From: Spirochaetaceae bacterium | GTDB taxonomy: Bacteria > Spirochaetota > Spirochaetia > Sphaerochaetales > Sphaerochaetaceae | Direction: 5' to 3' | DNA: 12,684 nt | NCBI GenBank assembly: GCA_016649775.1 | Contig: JAENWY010000036.1 | Span: 1 to 12,684 of the forward strand | Part shown: in pieces, positions 12,596-12,684 of the stretch | How the letters are laid out: each line of letters starts with the position of its first letter | Numbering within the stretch: position 1 is the stretch's first letter | The notes under the pieces: generated by a model | Database searches by the model: none | Told to the model about the DNA's origin: nothing | Seen by the model: the letters and a program-made list of their open reading frames with translations, nothing else | Program-made: the position numbers and the translations under genes

Positions 12596-12684
12596 ATGAG
12601 TGATGAATTAAGAATAGCTACTGTTGGAAATATTAAAATTGGAAAAGGATACCCTATAAGTATACAGACAATGTACGATAGTCC
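12596..12684 (+). CDS. ispG: 4-hydroxy-3-methylbut-2-en-1-yl diphosphate synthase, N-terminal part
   Basis: Twenty-nine codons are visible before the right edge. The sequence RIATVGNIKIGKGYPISIQ (6-24) followed by TMYDSP is the conserved start of IspG (GcpE), in which VGNxxIGGxxPIxxQSMxxxxT is typical. IspG is a 4Fe-4S enzyme that converts methylerythritol cyclodiphosphate to hydroxymethylbutenyl diphosphate, the penultimate step of the non-mevalonate isoprenoid pathway. The catalytic and iron-sulfur parts lie outside the window. AAAGGA (12581-12586) is a good ribosome site 9 bases from ATG 12596. No terminator separates it from the 475-residue gene upstream, so co-transcription is likely. 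The call rests on a short segment but a characteristic one. Confidence 0.8.
   Translation, partial: MSDELRIATVGNIKIGKGYPISIQTMYDS

Noticed and set aside
10321..12684. Defence or toxin-antitoxin system formed by the two unknown genes
   Set aside because: The small-then-large arrangement is suggestive, but no nuclease, NTPase, toxin or DNA-binding motif is visible and the pair leads into a housekeeping gene.

Overview
The window comes from a very AT-rich bacterium whose best-preserved content is a complete seven-gene V-type (A/V-type) ATPase operon. The gene order E - DUF2764 - A - B - D - I - K, without recognisable F, C or G/H subunit genes, is the arrangement known from spirochaetes (Borrelia, Treponema and relatives) and also from Chlamydiae and Bacteroidetes. 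Together with the extreme AT bias and the other genes, a spirochaete is my best guess. This is inference from gene order and protein character, not a phylogeny.

Layout. Positions 1-218 hold the N-terminus of a minus-strand Gfo/Idh/MocA-type oxidoreductase that continues off the left edge. A 470-base AT-rich divergent intergenic region with inverted repeats leads to a plus-strand nucleoside deaminase homologue (691-1194) whose catalytic HxE motif is altered. It converges on a small minus-strand protein resembling a degenerate GIY-YIG domain (1506-1823). A 660-base intergenic region follows, holding a good promoter, a Shine-Dalgarno site and a possible 15-codon ORF, and then the promoter of the ATPase operon (about 2394-2422). 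The operon runs from 2488 to 9651 and ends at a clear intrinsic terminator (9677-9709). Next come an O6-alkylguanine-DNA alkyltransferase-like gene (start reassigned to GTG 9859) and a probable operon of two unrecognised helical proteins (10525-11136 and 11139-12566) leading into ispG (12596 to the right edge).

How the genes work together. A (catalytic) and B (non-catalytic nucleotide-binding) form the A3B3 head, D the central shaft, E the peripheral stalk, I the stator membrane subunit with the essential arginine, and K the rotor ring. K keeps all the side chains that bind sodium in the Enterococcus hirae ring, so the enzyme is plausibly Na+-coupled. The DUF2764 protein sits where subunits C and F are encoded in other V-type operons and may take over part of their role. 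Hairpins just before atpB and atpK, and a GC-rich start of atpA, suggest stoichiometry control at the mRNA level.

I found no mobile element, CRISPR array, tRNA or rRNA, and no clearly new multi-gene system. The least explained parts are the two helical proteins before ispG, the altered deaminase, and the structured AT-rich intergenic regions.
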